From the NCBI GenBank assembly GCA_041916775.1, contig JAYRYZ010000021.1, positions 1-64,000 of the forward strand: a DNA stretch of 64,000 bases. Reading direction: 5' to 3'. The position numbers and the translations under genes were made by a program. Shown piece by piece: positions 55,660-64,000 of the stretch. Within the stretch, counting starts at the first letter, position 1; each line of letters begins with the position of its first letter. The notes below the pieces were generated by a model. The model did not search any database. It saw nothing but the letters and a program-made list of their open reading frames with translations, and was not told the origin of the DNA. Source of the DNA: UBA2357 sp041916775. Its GTDB lineage: Bacteria; Pseudomonadota; Gammaproteobacteria; Burkholderiales; Rhodocyclaceae.

Positions 55660-55905
55660 TCAAAGGGCCTCAAGCTCAGGTGCTGCTGCCCCATGCGTGC
55701 TGCCAGCCGATACACGCCAACTGTCGCTCTTGTCGAGCACTGCCGGGAGTGAGCCCTTCAGACATTGGTGAGCACATTCTGCGCAGCGTCCACACTCAGT
55801 GGTGACACCGAGTTGCTCCCGCAGATCGCGCAGCCGGCGCGCGCCATTGCGAACCGCGTGGGCGATATGCTTTTCCGTGACACCCTGACAGACACAAACG
55901 TACAT
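55660..55905 (-). CDS. bfd: Bacterioferritin-associated ferredoxin (Bfd-like)
   Basis: An 81-residue [2Fe-2S] protein. Cys4, Cys6, Cys38 and Cys41 (MYVCVCQG and ECGRCAEC) match the Bfd cluster ligands; Cys44 and Cys48 are extra. It donates electrons to bacterioferritin for iron release. GAGGAG lies nine bases before the ATG. It leads the bfd-tonB-exbB-exbD group and has a Fur-box-like palindrome 68 bp upstream. Confidence 0.88.
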   Translation of the reverse strand: MYVCVCQGVTEKHIAHAVRNGARRLRDLREQLGVTTECGRCAECAHQCLKGSLPAVLDKSDSWRVSAGSTHGAAAPELEAL

Positions 55906-55972
55906 CAGTATAGACTCCTCTGGCTGCTTTGCCTGCTGCTCGACGATGAAGCAGGTGCAGTCGCAAGGTAAA

Positions 55973-55993
55973 TAATGCGAACAATTCGCATTA
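55973..55993. promoter_or_regulatory. Fur-box-like palindrome upstream of bfd
   Basis: AATGCGAA-N3-TTCGCATT, extended by one pair on each side, is a perfect 21-bp dyad close to the Fur box form AATGAGAA-N3-TTCTCATT. It lies 68 bp upstream of bfd and should make the bfd-tonB-exbBD genes iron-responsive. Confidence 0.68.
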
Positions 55994-56093
55994 CACAGCA
56001 AGCGATACGGATGGTCAACTCCTATCATTCGGCAAGCAATTTTCGTACTCCTTCCGATCCGCGACAGGCCGCGATGAAAGGTGTCGGGGATGC

Positions 56094-56525
56094 TCAATCC
56101 GCAACCATGAGCAGCACCCTCAGCGCCGGGCTGAGCGCCGTCACCGGCAAGTAGCCGATCAGGTTCCGGTCCCGACCCATCAGGTCTTGCAACTCCTCCA
56201 CGTCGGCGACCTCCCGCGGAGGGCGGGTGCGGCCGGTGAACACCATGCGCGACCAGTATGCGCGGGTCTGCGGGCCGTTCTTGCCGATCAGTGCAAGGTA
56301 GAAGTTGTCGCGAACCTCACCATTCGGCAGATCCAGCAGTCGCACCGGCGTGCCGTCGCTGAGCGCGCTCAGGCGCCCCAGGTAGAGTTGTTCGGCCTGG
56401 TCGCGGTCGAGCGAGCGGATCGGACCATCGGCTGCGGTGACCAGTGCGATCTGCGCGTGCGCCGGGGAGGCGTACTGCAGACATGCCACGAGCAGCAGGA
56501 GGGTGGTCGCGACGTGACGCAGCAT
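56094..56525 (-). CDS. Small periplasmic PstS-like binding protein
   Basis: A 143-residue protein with a signal peptide (1-24; LLLLVACLQYASPAHAQ). The mature part (LDRDQAEQLYLGRLSALSDG, YWSRMVFTGRTRPP, NLIGYLPVTAL) resembles a shortened phosphate-binding-type protein, about half the size of PstS. It is the third gene of a unit with an outer-membrane barrel and an EAL protein and starts five bases after the barrel stop. No ABC transporter is linked, so a sensing role is more likely than transport. Confidence 0.75.
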   Translation of the reverse strand: MLRHVATTLLLLVACLQYASPAHAQIALVTAADGPIRSLDRDQAEQLYLGRLSALSDGTPVRLLDLPNGEVRDNFYLALIGKNGPQTRAYWSRMVFTGRTRPPREVADVEELQDLMGRDRNLIGYLPVTALSPALRVLLMVAD

Positions 56526-56530
56526 GCTTG

Positions 56531-57733
56531 TCAGAAGACGAAATCCAGTGTCAGGTTCACGACATCCAGACGCTTTCCGGCCGGGGTGTCCAGCGTCTGC
56601 TCCGGGACAGGGAAGAAGGCCCCCCAGGCGTCGTCGCGCACGCGGCTGCGCGACCACTGCAGCTTGAGCGCGGCATTGACCGCGATGTCCCAGCGCACGC
56701 CGATGCTGACGCTCCGTTGATCGACGCTGCGCGAAGCGAGATAGGCTGCGATCAGCGGTTCGTGTGCGACCGCACCGTCGAGCACGGGGCGCGAGGTGGT
56801 CTGTTGCGCGAGGGTGAGATAAGGCGTGAATGCGCCACGCTGATAGGTGGCGGTGAGGTGCCAGCCGTAACCCGACGAGACGAGCTTGCTGCTGCGCCGG
56901 TAGGCGAGTTCGCCGCTGAGTTGCAGCGCATCATGGTTCCACTGGAAGCCGACCGAGCTGAAGCTGACGCGGCCGTCGTCTCCCGACAGTCTTGACACCA
57001 GATTGCCTCGACCGGTCGCAACAAGCGAGTCGCGCGCGAGGAGGAAAAGCGGGTCCCCATAGTGAAGGTCGAACCGCGCCTGCGCGTGGCCCAGCCGCAG
57101 TCGCAGGTCGCCGCTGCGCAGGTCGGCGCTGATGCCCACGGACCCGTTCAGGCTGGCGCTGCCGTCGGGAAAACGCAATGAGCCCGATCCCAGGTAGGGC
57201 TGCAATTCGACATCCAGCCTGCCGATGCGGGTGCGATACAGAAGATCCACACCATTCAGCTCACTGAAAGGGTGCAGGCTATAGACCTCGATCGGCGGAC
57301 GAACCCAGGGGCTGGCGAAATTGACATTCAGGCTGTCGGAGTGCATGAACGACGGCGCACGCATCCGCCCGGCACGCAGGGTCAGGTCGGGTTGCAGCTC
57401 ATGCCGGATGAAGGCCCAGGACAGCCTTGGCGTGAGGTCGTTGTGATGATCCTCCTCGATCAGCACCTGTACCGTTGCATCCGTGCTCGGGGTGATCCCC
57501 AGGGTACCTTGCAGGCCGAGAAGGGAGTCGCCCGAGCTGAAGTGATTGCGCCCCGGGGCGTCCTGTTGTTTGCCCGGTCGGTTGAAGAAGAAGCGGTCGT
57601 CGTCGTCCAGGATCAGCCCGATGGTGCCGAATCCGGACAGTTGCAGCCCGTCGAGCGCACTGGCGAGACTGCATTGCGCAAGCAGGACGACGGCCGCGAG
57701 CAGGCGCTTGCAGCGGGCAGTAGGTTGCCTCAT
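56531..57733 (-). CDS. Outer-membrane beta-barrel (porin-like) protein
   Basis: A 400-residue exported protein: signal peptide (1-26, cut after ASA), then alternating amphipathic strands ending in DVVNLTLDFVF with the terminal Phe typical of outer-membrane proteins. GLQLSGFGTIGLILDDDD starts the barrel. The start overlaps the upstream EAL gene stop (TGATG). Substrate or ligand unknown; the linkage with a sensor and a binding protein suggests a dedicated uptake or sensing route. Confidence 0.8.
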   Translation of the reverse strand: MRQPTARCKRLLAAVVLLAQCSLASALDGLQLSGFGTIGLILDDDDRFFFNRPGKQQDAPGRNHFSSGDSLLGLQGTLGITPSTDATVQVLIEEDHHNDLTPRLSWAFIRHELQPDLTLRAGRMRAPSFMHSDSLNVNFASPWVRPPIEVYSLHPFSELNGVDLLYRTRIGRLDVELQPYLGSGSLRFPDGSASLNGSVGISADLRSGDLRLRLGHAQARFDLHYGDPLFLLARDSLVATGRGNLVSRLSGDDGRVSFSSVGFQWNHDALQLSGELAYRRSSKLVSSGYGWHLTATYQRGAFTPYLTLAQQTTSRPVLDGAVAHEPLIAAYLASRSVDQRSVSIGVRWDIAVNAALKLQWSRSRVRDDAWGAFFPVPEQTLDTPAGKRLDVVNLTLDFVF

Positions 57734-60183
57734 CAAGGGGTCTCTCCTTGGCTCGCCGGGGCCCTGCAAAGCAAGGCTTCGATACCATCCGCCGTCAGCG
57801 GGCGGCTGTAGCGGTAGCCCTGTCCGAAGTCGCAGTCCATCGCACGCAGGATCTCGGCCTGCTGCTCGTTCTCTATGCATTCTGCGATCACGGTCATCCC
57901 GAGATCGTGGGCGAGCTCGATGCTGCGCCGCACCAGCGCGCGCAGTCGCGCGTCCTCGGTGAGCGCATGGATGAACGAGCCGTCGAACTTGATCACGTCG
58001 CAGGGGATCGTGTGCAGGTAACTGAGTGCCGAATAGCCCGTGCCGAAGTCATCGATCAGCACCTGCAGACCTGCTCGGCGGAACTGGTGCAGGGCCTCGG
58101 TGGCGAGTCCGGCGACATCCGCGATTGCGCTCTCGGTAACCTCGATGCGCACCATCCCGGGGGTGATACCGCGCTGATGCAGGCGCGTGATGAACTCCTC
58201 GGCCAGGCCGGGGATCTCGAACTGGCGGGCGGAAACGTTGATGCTGACGGGCGGTACGTTCTCGACATCGCAGTGTGCGCGCCATTGAAGGAGCGCGGAG
58301 CACGCGAGCTCGAGGATGTTCATCCCCAGGGCATGGATGAGCCCGAGGTTCTCGGCGACCGGGATGAACTCGACCGGGGCGATGGTGCCCTGGACTGGAT
58401 GCGTCCAGCGCGCGAGCGCTTCGAAACTGCAGATCTCCCCCGTCCGGAGCGAGACGATCGGCTGGAAGGCCACCGACAGCATGTTGCGTCCGATTGCGTC
58501 GCGCAGGTCGGCTTCGAGTTGCAGGGTGCGCAGCATCTGCGCGTGCATCGACGCGTGAAAGACGCTGATCGAGCTGCCGTCGCCCCGGCCGGTGCGGTGC
58601 AGCGCGTTGTCCGAGTCGCGCAACATGGCCTCGGCGCTGTCGCCACAGTCGGCGCTGAAGGCGATACCGATGCGGCAGTTTGGGAAGTACTGGTGGTGGC
58701 CGAGAGAGATGGGGTTCGCCAGCGCATCGCGCAGGCGGTGTGCGAGCGCAAGCGCCTGCGAGGCGTCGGACAGCTCGTTGAGCAGGATCGCGAACTGATC
58801 ACCCCCGACGCGCGCTGCGACATCGCCCTGCGGAATCACCCGCTGGATGCGCTCGGAGACCATGCGCAGCACTGCGTCCCCGGCTACGTGGCCGAAGCTG
58901 TCATTCACCAGATGGAAGCGCTCGAGGTTCACTGCCAGCACCGCGAACTGGTGCGCGCCGCTGCGATGCTTGCGGCGTAGCGCACTCTCGAGGTGCTCGA
59001 TGAAGAGGGCTCGGTTGGGCAGGCGTGTAAGGCTGTCGTGGAAGGCATCGTGGATGATCTGCGCCTCGGCGCGCTTGCGCAGGTCGATGTCGGTGATCGA
59101 CCCCGCCATCCGGTAAGCATGACCGCTATCGTGTCGTAAGGCCACGCCGCGCGCGAGGATCCAGCGGTAACTGAGCTCGCTCGCGCGAATCCGGAACTCC
59201 ATCTGGAACTGCTCGCTGAGGCCCTTGAGGTGGGCGATCAGGCGCGCACGGTACTCGTGCCGATCGTCCGGATGGATGTTCGGGAAGCTGTCGCCCTGCG
59301 CCACCGGGCCGTCGCCGGCCGGCAGGCGGGCGATTTCGCGAAAGCGCGGAGACATGAAGACCTCCCTTCGGTCGATGTCCCAGTCCCACAATCCGTCGTT
59401 GGCACCACGCGTCGCGAGCGCGTAGCGTTCCTCGCTGGTACGCAGTTGCACCGTGGTCTGCTCGAGCTCCTCGATGCGCGCCTGCAGCTTGGTGGCCATG
59501 GCGTTGAAGCGCTCGGAAAGTTGCGCGAGTTCGTCGCTGCCGTCGACCGGGATGCGATGTTCGAGCCGCCCCTCCGCGATCGCGCGACTGCCATCGAGCA
59601 GGCGCCCGAGGTTGCGGGTGAGGAGTATACCGATCAATGACAGGAGGATCAGGGTCAGCAGGATCTCCACTGTGGCGATCATCATGCCCTGAGTGAGGAT
59701 CGCGCCGCGCGCAACCGTCAGTGCCGATACCGACACCCCGAACTGCAGGAACCCGACTTCGTTGCGTGGCAGCAGCAGCGGCTTGCGCACATGCACCAGG
59801 TCCCCCTGGCTGATCGCGTCGAAGCGCGCGCTGCCGGTCGGCAGCACGGCGAGTGCGTCGGCTTCCAGTCGTCCCGCCGAGAGCAGCGGAGCGCCTTCGT
59901 CGTTGCCGATGCGCACGTAGATGAGCCCCTCTCCCGCGTCTGCAAGAAGCTCCTGGAGCACGTCCTCCAGCACCGCGAACTGATCGTGCTCGCCGTAGGC
60001 GGCGGCCATCGCGTGCAGCATCGCGGCGTTCTGGCTGATCATGGTGTCCACACTTGCGCGCGTCGCGTCGTTCATCAGGCGCACGCTGTTGAACAACAGC
60101 AGCGACAGCAGCACGACCTGCACAACCGTACTCGCGGCAAGCAGGCGGAGCCGTATCGATGACCTCGGGGTGGGGATGCTCAT
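57733..60183 (-). CDS. HAMP-PAS-degenerate GGDEF-EAL protein
   Basis: An 816-residue membrane protein: helix (about 12-35), periplasmic sensor (40-165), helix (170-190), HAMP (190-245), PAS (250-375), GGDEF-like (385-545) and EAL (555-805). The cyclase domain is degenerate: the metal site reads AVNLERFHLVND (Asn in place of Asp) and the signature is GGDQF. The EAL domain looks active (SFEALARWTHP, IDDFGTGYSALSYL). It is therefore probably a phosphodiesterase controlled by the periplasmic signal. First gene of the three-gene unit. Confidence 0.9.
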   Translation of the reverse strand: MSIPTPRSSIRLRLLAASTVVQVVLLSLLLFNSVRLMNDATRASVDTMISQNAAMLHAMAAAYGEHDQFAVLEDVLQELLADAGEGLIYVRIGNDEGAPLLSAGRLEADALAVLPTGSARFDAISQGDLVHVRKPLLLPRNEVGFLQFGVSVSALTVARGAILTQGMMIATVEILLTLILLSLIGILLTRNLGRLLDGSRAIAEGRLEHRIPVDGSDELAQLSERFNAMATKLQARIEELEQTTVQLRTSEERYALATRGANDGLWDWDIDRREVFMSPRFREIARLPAGDGPVAQGDSFPNIHPDDRHEYRARLIAHLKGLSEQFQMEFRIRASELSYRWILARGVALRHDSGHAYRMAGSITDIDLRKRAEAQIIHDAFHDSLTRLPNRALFIEHLESALRRKHRSGAHQFAVLAVNLERFHLVNDSFGHVAGDAVLRMVSERIQRVIPQGDVAARVGGDQFAILLNELSDASQALALAHRLRDALANPISLGHHQYFPNCRIGIAFSADCGDSAEAMLRDSDNALHRTGRGDGSSISVFHASMHAQMLRTLQLEADLRDAIGRNMLSVAFQPIVSLRTGEICSFEALARWTHPVQGTIAPVEFIPVAENLGLIHALGMNILELACSALLQWRAHCDVENVPPVSINVSARQFEIPGLAEEFITRLHQRGITPGMVRIEVTESAIADVAGLATEALHQFRRAGLQVLIDDFGTGYSALSYLHTIPCDVIKFDGSFIHALTEDARLRALVRRSIELAHDLGMTVIAECIENEQQAEILRAMDCDFGQGYRYSRPLTADGIEALLCRAPASQGETP

Positions 60184-60229
60184 GCTTCCTCCGCCCGGAG
60201 GCCTGCACCTGCATCCCCCATGCGTGCGC

Positions 60230-61627
60230 TCACGGATTCTCCTCGAGCTTGAAGGCTGCGCGCCTTACCGGCGTTGCGGCGTCGATGGTGCAGTTGCGCT
60301 CGAACGCCTCGAGGTTGGACTCGATGCGGTCCGGATCGTATAGATAGTTCACCATCATTCCCCAGGACTGGCGCAGGCCGTTCTCCGAAGCGTCGGCGAG
60401 CCAATTGAGCCGTTCCACCCGCGCACCGTTCCCGAGGTGAAAGCGCGCCACCGGATCGAGCGGCCTGCCGTTGCGCCGAGCATGCAGCAGGTAGCTTGCC
60501 GCGGCGCGGGTGAGCGGTGCCTGCAGCGCGGCGGCGAGCGTCTGGTTGTCGACCCAACTGCGGGCGTCGCTCAAGGCCTCGCGCAGCGTGGGCGAGTCGG
60601 GCCCGGTGATGTCGTGCGCGGCGAGGCGCTTCCAGTCTGCGCTGGTGAAGTGCGCGATCACCACATCCTGGTTGCGCGCCACCCAGCGGGTGAGTCCGGG
60701 GATGGGCGACAGGGTCGCGAAGGTTTTCAGGCTAGGGAAGTCCCGCTTGAGATCGTCCACCACGCGCTTCAACAGGAAATTGCCGAAAGTGACGCCGCGC
60801 AGGCCCTCCTGTGTGCTGCTGATCGAATAGAAGATCGCGGTGCTCGCCTTTGCGGCATCGAATAGCGGGGCGTCGATGTCGAGCAACTTCTGGACGTTGT
60901 CGGCGAGGTCGTCGAGCAGGGCGACCTCGACGAAGATCAGCGGCTCCGTCGGCATGCGCGGGTGGAAGAAGGCGTAGCAGCGACGATCCGAGTCGAGGCG
61001 ATTCTTGAGGTCGTCCCAGCTCTGGATCTGATGCACCGCCTCGTAAGCGACGAGCTTCTCCAGCACCAGCGCGGGGGATTGCCAGGACAGCCGCACCAGC
61101 TCCAGGAAGCCGACATCGAACCAGGCGGTGAGGCGTGCCTCCAGCTCACGATCCAGTGCCTTCAGCTCGGGGTCGTCATGCAGGTAGCGCAGAAGGTCGG
61201 CACGCAGGTCGACCAGGAACTTCACGCCCTGCGGGATTGCGTTGAACTGGGTGAGGATGCGGATGCGCGAGGAACGCATCGCAGCGCGCAGCCGCGCCTC
61301 GGCATCCCACTGCGCGGGCGTGCCGATCGCGGCCTGGTAGTCGTCATGCGCGCGCGCGACTTCTTCCGGCCGGGGGCCGAACTCCAGCGCGATGATGCGC
61401 AGGAAGGCGTGCCTGCCGGCGTCGTCGAGGCCGAGGTAGGTCTGCGCAAGGCGTGCCGCACGCTGACGGGTCGAGACCTCGCCGCCGACGCGCTCGGCGC
61501 ATTCCTGCAAGGCCTTGCGGATGCGCGCGAGTCGCTTGTCGTCGCTGTCGTTGCCGAGGCCGGTGGCGTTCGCGACCATCTCCCTGACCATGGACAGGCT
61601 TCTGGCGACGAGTCCCGAGGCTGTCAT
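60230..61627 (-). CDS. Malonyl-CoA decarboxylase
   Basis: A 465-residue enzyme converting malonyl-CoA to acetyl-CoA and CO2. The family segments HPRMPTEPLIFVEVALL, FYSISSTQEGLRGVTFGNFL and ARFHLGNGARVERLNW are all present; Ser and His of the last part form the catalytic pair. GGGGGA precedes the ATG at 61627; a GTG seven codons upstream is less likely. No malonyl-CoA synthetase or malonate transporter is adjacent, so it probably balances malonyl-CoA in general metabolism. Confidence 0.92.
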   Translation of the reverse strand: MTASGLVARSLSMVREMVANATGLGNDSDDKRLARIRKALQECAERVGGEVSTRQRAARLAQTYLGLDDAGRHAFLRIIALEFGPRPEEVARAHDDYQAAIGTPAQWDAEARLRAAMRSSRIRILTQFNAIPQGVKFLVDLRADLLRYLHDDPELKALDRELEARLTAWFDVGFLELVRLSWQSPALVLEKLVAYEAVHQIQSWDDLKNRLDSDRRCYAFFHPRMPTEPLIFVEVALLDDLADNVQKLLDIDAPLFDAAKASTAIFYSISSTQEGLRGVTFGNFLLKRVVDDLKRDFPSLKTFATLSPIPGLTRWVARNQDVVIAHFTSADWKRLAAHDITGPDSPTLREALSDARSWVDNQTLAAALQAPLTRAAASYLLHARRNGRPLDPVARFHLGNGARVERLNWLADASENGLRQSWGMMVNYLYDPDRIESNLEAFERNCTIDAATPVRRAAFKLEENP

Positions 61628-61776
61628 GCTTGCCGTCCCCCTATGCATTTAGTCATGTCGGCATGATAGCCTGAACGCGCCTTCGCGAGGGCAGGGCAGC
61701 CCGGCGCAGGGCGCATTGCCCGTACCCGCCGTTGCCTCCGTTGCCATCGACTCTTTCGCAGCCTCGAGCCCGACCC

Positions 61777-63027
61777 ATGTCCTTTCATCCTGTATCCGGC
61801 GATCCGGCCACGACGGGTCGTCAATCGCGTCAGCTGTTGTTGCTGATGTTCGCCCTCGCGGCACTCGCAGCCTGGCTCATGCCCCAGCCGGGCTGGCCCG
61901 CGTTGCTGCCGTTCCTGGTGCTGCCCGCCTGGCTGCATGCGCACCTCGCCTTCCGCGCCAGCACCCGCGCGGGCGCGGACGCGATGCGACGCGCACGTGA
62001 CGGCGAAGCACGGATGGCAATGGCGATGGAGGTCACGGCGCTGGGCTTGTGGGACTATCGGGAAGACGAGGAGAGCGTCGGCGCAAACGATCAGGCCGCG
62101 CTGATGTTGGGCTATGCCCCGCAGGACTTCGTCGAGACACGCGCCGCCTTCGTCGCGCGCCTGCACCCGGATGACCGCGAGCGCGTGCGCGCCTGCTTTC
62201 GCGCGTACCGGGAGGGCGTCCGGCCCGAGTATCGCTGCGAGTTCCGCATGCGCACCCGCACGGGTGACTACCGCTGGTTCCGCTCGGTGGGCCGCATCGT
62301 CGAGCGCGATGCGGCGGGGTTGCCGCGGCGCATCCTCGGCACCTATCTGGACATCACCGATCAGGTCGAGTCGGTGGCCCGCCTCGAGGCCATGTCGCAG
62401 CGCCTGGTGAAGGCGCAGGAGGACGAACGGCGCAGGCTGGCGCGCGAGCTGCACGACGAGATCGGTCAGCAGCTCACCGCCCTCGGGCTCAACCTGCGCT
62501 CGCTGGAGCGGGATGTCGACGCAGACGGGCGTGCGAGGCTTCAGGATGCGCAGCACATCGTCGGCGAATGCCTTGCGGCGGTATCGGCACGGGTGCTCGA
62601 TCTGCGACCGACGCTGCTCGACGACATCGGCCTTGTTGCGGCGCTCGACGACTACTGCCGGCGACAGGAGGAGCGCGCCGGCGTGTGCATCACCCTGGAT
62701 GCGGAGCCGGCCCTGGAGCCGCTGCCGGACGAGATCCGCATCACCGCCTTCCGCCTCGTCCAGGAGGCGGTGAACAACGCCATCCGCCACGCAGGGGCGA
62801 GCAGCATCGATGTGGCCGTGCAGCGCCGCGATGCCCTGCTCCTGCTCGCCATCGCGGACGACGGGCGCGGCTTCGAGCCCGCCGTCGCGCGCGGCGGCGG
62901 AGTGGGGTTGGAGGCGATGCGCGAGCGCTGCGCGCTCGTGGGGGGCATGCTGCGCATCGACAGCGCGGACGGTGCGGGAACGCGCCTGCAGGCGCAGCTG
63001 CCGCTGGCGAAGGGGGTGGCAGCATGA
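61777..63027 (+). CDS. PAS-containing sensor histidine kinase (NarX/DegS type)
   Basis: A 416-residue kinase. Two N-terminal membrane helices (about 17-60), a PAS domain with PAC (about 85-215; LGLWDYREDEESVGANDQ, FRSVGRIVERDAAGLP), a HisKA_3 dimerisation domain with phospho-acceptor His in RELHDEIGQQ, and a HATPase_c domain (QEAVNNAIRHA; ADDGRGF). The ATG at 61777 is preferred over an earlier start. Its stop overlaps the response regulator start (ATGA). The signal is unknown. Confidence 0.9.
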   Translation: MSFHPVSGDPATTGRQSRQLLLLMFALAALAAWLMPQPGWPALLPFLVLPAWLHAHLAFRASTRAGADAMRRARDGEARMAMAMEVTALGLWDYREDEESVGANDQAALMLGYAPQDFVETRAAFVARLHPDDRERVRACFRAYREGVRPEYRCEFRMRTRTGDYRWFRSVGRIVERDAAGLPRRILGTYLDITDQVESVARLEAMSQRLVKAQEDERRRLARELHDEIGQQLTALGLNLRSLERDVDADGRARLQDAQHIVGECLAAVSARVLDLRPTLLDDIGLVAALDDYCRRQEERAGVCITLDAEPALEPLPDEIRITAFRLVQEAVNNAIRHAGASSIDVAVQRRDALLLLAIADDGRGFEPAVARGGGVGLEAMRERCALVGGMLRIDSADGAGTRLQAQLPLAKGVAA

Positions 63028-63668
63028 CCACGGTGCTGATCGTCGATGACCACGCGCTGGTGCGCAGCGGCCTGCGCGCGCTGATCGCCGGCTTCAGCGG
63101 CTTCTCGGTGGTCGGCGAGGCCGCCGACGGGCGCGAGGCGCTGCAACTTGCGCGCAGGCTTCAGCCCGACATCATGCTGCTCGACATCGCGATGCCCGGG
63201 CTCAACGGGCTGGACACCCTGGCACGCCTGCGCGGCGAAGCGCCGCACTGCCGCGCGCTGGTGGTGTCCATGCACAGCGGCCGCGCCTATGTCGAGGCGG
63301 CGCTGCGCGCCGGCGCCCGGGGTTATCTGGAAAAGGCTGCCGCGCCTGCGGTGCTGGAAGAGGCCTTGCGCCGGGTGGCAGCGGGCGGGCTGCATGTGCC
63401 TGCGCCGATGCGCGACCTGCCCGCACTGATCGCAGCCGGGCAGGGGGGCGCTGCAGAGTCCGCAGGCCCGGCGCTGACGACGCGGCAGCGCGAGATCCTG
63501 CAGCTGATTGCGGAGGGGCTCGCCACGCGCGAGATCGCGGCGCGCCTGTCGATCAGCATCAAGACGGTGGAGACGCACCGCGCCCACCTGATGCAACGGC
63601 TCGACATCCACGACGTGGCCGGCCTCACCCGCCACGCGATCCGCATCGGTCTGGTCAGTGCGGACTGA
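63024..63668 (+). CDS. NarL/FixJ family response regulator
   Basis: A 214-residue regulator: receiver domain (1-120; VLIVDDHALVRSGLRAL, phospho-acceptor Asp54 in IMLLDIAMPG, Lys in YLEKAAAP) and LuxR-type HTH (about 148-210; LTTRQREILQLIAEGLATRE, SIKTVETHRAHLMQRL). It is coupled to the sensor kinase. Target genes cannot be told. Confidence 0.92.
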   Translation: MTTVLIVDDHALVRSGLRALIAGFSGFSVVGEAADGREALQLARRLQPDIMLLDIAMPGLNGLDTLARLRGEAPHCRALVVSMHSGRAYVEAALRAGARGYLEKAAAPAVLEEALRRVAAGGLHVPAPMRDLPALIAAGQGGAAESAGPALTTRQREILQLIAEGLATREIAARLSISIKTVETHRAHLMQRLDIHDVAGLTRHAIRIGLVSAD

Positions 63669-63671
63669 GCG

Positions 63672-64000
63672 TCAGCCCTTTGCGCGGCTCGCGAAAAGCA
63701 GCAGCGCACCTGCCAGCATCATCGGCACGCACAGCCACTGTGCGGTGGACAGGCCCAGCGACAGGGTGCCGAAGATGCCCGGGTCGGGGGTGCGGAAGAA
63801 CTCCGCGAGGAAACGCAGGCTGCCGTAGCCGAGCAGGAACACTGCCGACACCGCGCGCAGCGGGCGCGGGCTCGCAGCGTAGAGCCACAGGATCACGAAC
63901 AGCAAGAGGCCCTCGCCGGCGGCCTGGTAGAGCTGGGACGGGTGGCGCGGCAGCGCGTCCACCCACGGGAAGACCATCGCCCACGGCAGCTCGCCCGAGA
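63672..64000 (-). CDS. lgt: Prolipoprotein diacylglyceryl transferase, C-terminal part
   Basis: The last about 109 residues of Lgt, an inner-membrane enzyme that transfers diacylglycerol to the lipobox Cys of prolipoproteins. RHPSQLYQAAGEG and EFFRTPDPGIFG are family signatures, followed by two membrane helices. The gene continues beyond the right edge of the window. Confidence 0.93.
   Translation of the reverse strand, partial: SGELPWAMVFPWVDALPRHPSQLYQAAGEGLLLFVILWLYAASPRPLRAVSAVFLLGYGSLRFLAEFFRTPDPGIFGTLSLGLSTAQWLCVPMMLAGALLLFASRAKG

Overview
This is a GC-rich window of about 64 kb, densely packed with genes of betaproteobacterial type. The mix of aromatic-acid catabolism, heterotetrameric sarcosine oxidase, several large GGDEF/EAL proteins, a PerR/Fur-like regulator beside a di-haem peroxidase, and many ATGA or TGATG gene overlaps suggests a Rhodocyclales-like organism (Thauera/Azoarcus/Aromatoleum group). 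The genus is inferred from gene content and style and was not tested by alignment. No tRNA, rRNA or CRISPR array was seen. One 10-base run of N (48070-48079) marks an assembly gap.

Left part (1-17 kb). The window opens with the last 125 bases of a group II intron whose domains V and VI can be folded by eye. Then come a proline iminopeptidase, a large MscK-type mechanosensitive channel, and a catabolic locus split in two. The first half is a metallo-beta-lactamase-fold protein, a flavin monooxygenase and a DUF2783 protein. The second half, divergent from a LysR gene, is a VOC protein, a fumarylacetoacetate-hydrolase-family enzyme, a maleylacetoacetate-isomerase-type GST and an MFS exporter. 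Together they look like a gentisate/homogentisate-type ring-degradation route with no conventional ring-cleaving dioxygenase in the window. An AAA/DUF4143 ATPase and a Uma2 nuclease sit between the halves. The cluster ends in a deletion scar: a broken LysR gene fused head-on to a beheaded TRAP binding protein and a DctQ/DctM stub.

Middle part (16-33 kb). A glycine-betaine-demethylase-type reductase, glyA and soxBDAG form a one-carbon (sarcosine to glycine plus methylene-THF to serine) locus. Opposite it runs an AGCS symporter-aspA-ansA operon that would import an amino acid and turn Asn and Asp into fumarate. A divergent HTH regulator lies behind two strong dyads. An enoyl-CoA hydratase, a first TacA/TacT-type toxin-antitoxin pair, an HDOD protein and a DMT permease follow.

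Signalling part (33-46 kb). A dCache-like GGDEF-EAL protein, a GST, a second TacAT pair, a YgiQ radical SAM protein and a Sel1 protein lead to a striking two-gene unit. It encodes a lipoprotein solute-binding protein and a PhnD-like-PAS-PAS-GGDEF-EAL receptor, translationally coupled, behind a near-consensus sigma-54 promoter. AzlCD follows.

Right part (46-64 kb). MacA-MacB-TolC-type efflux genes, a cytochrome c peroxidase with a Fur-family regulator, and a bfd-tonB-exbB-exbD iron operon under a Fur-box-like palindrome come first. A second c-di-GMP unit follows (mini binding protein, outer-membrane barrel, degenerate-GGDEF EAL protein), then malonyl-CoA decarboxylase, a NarL-type two-component pair, and the 3' end of lgt running off the window.
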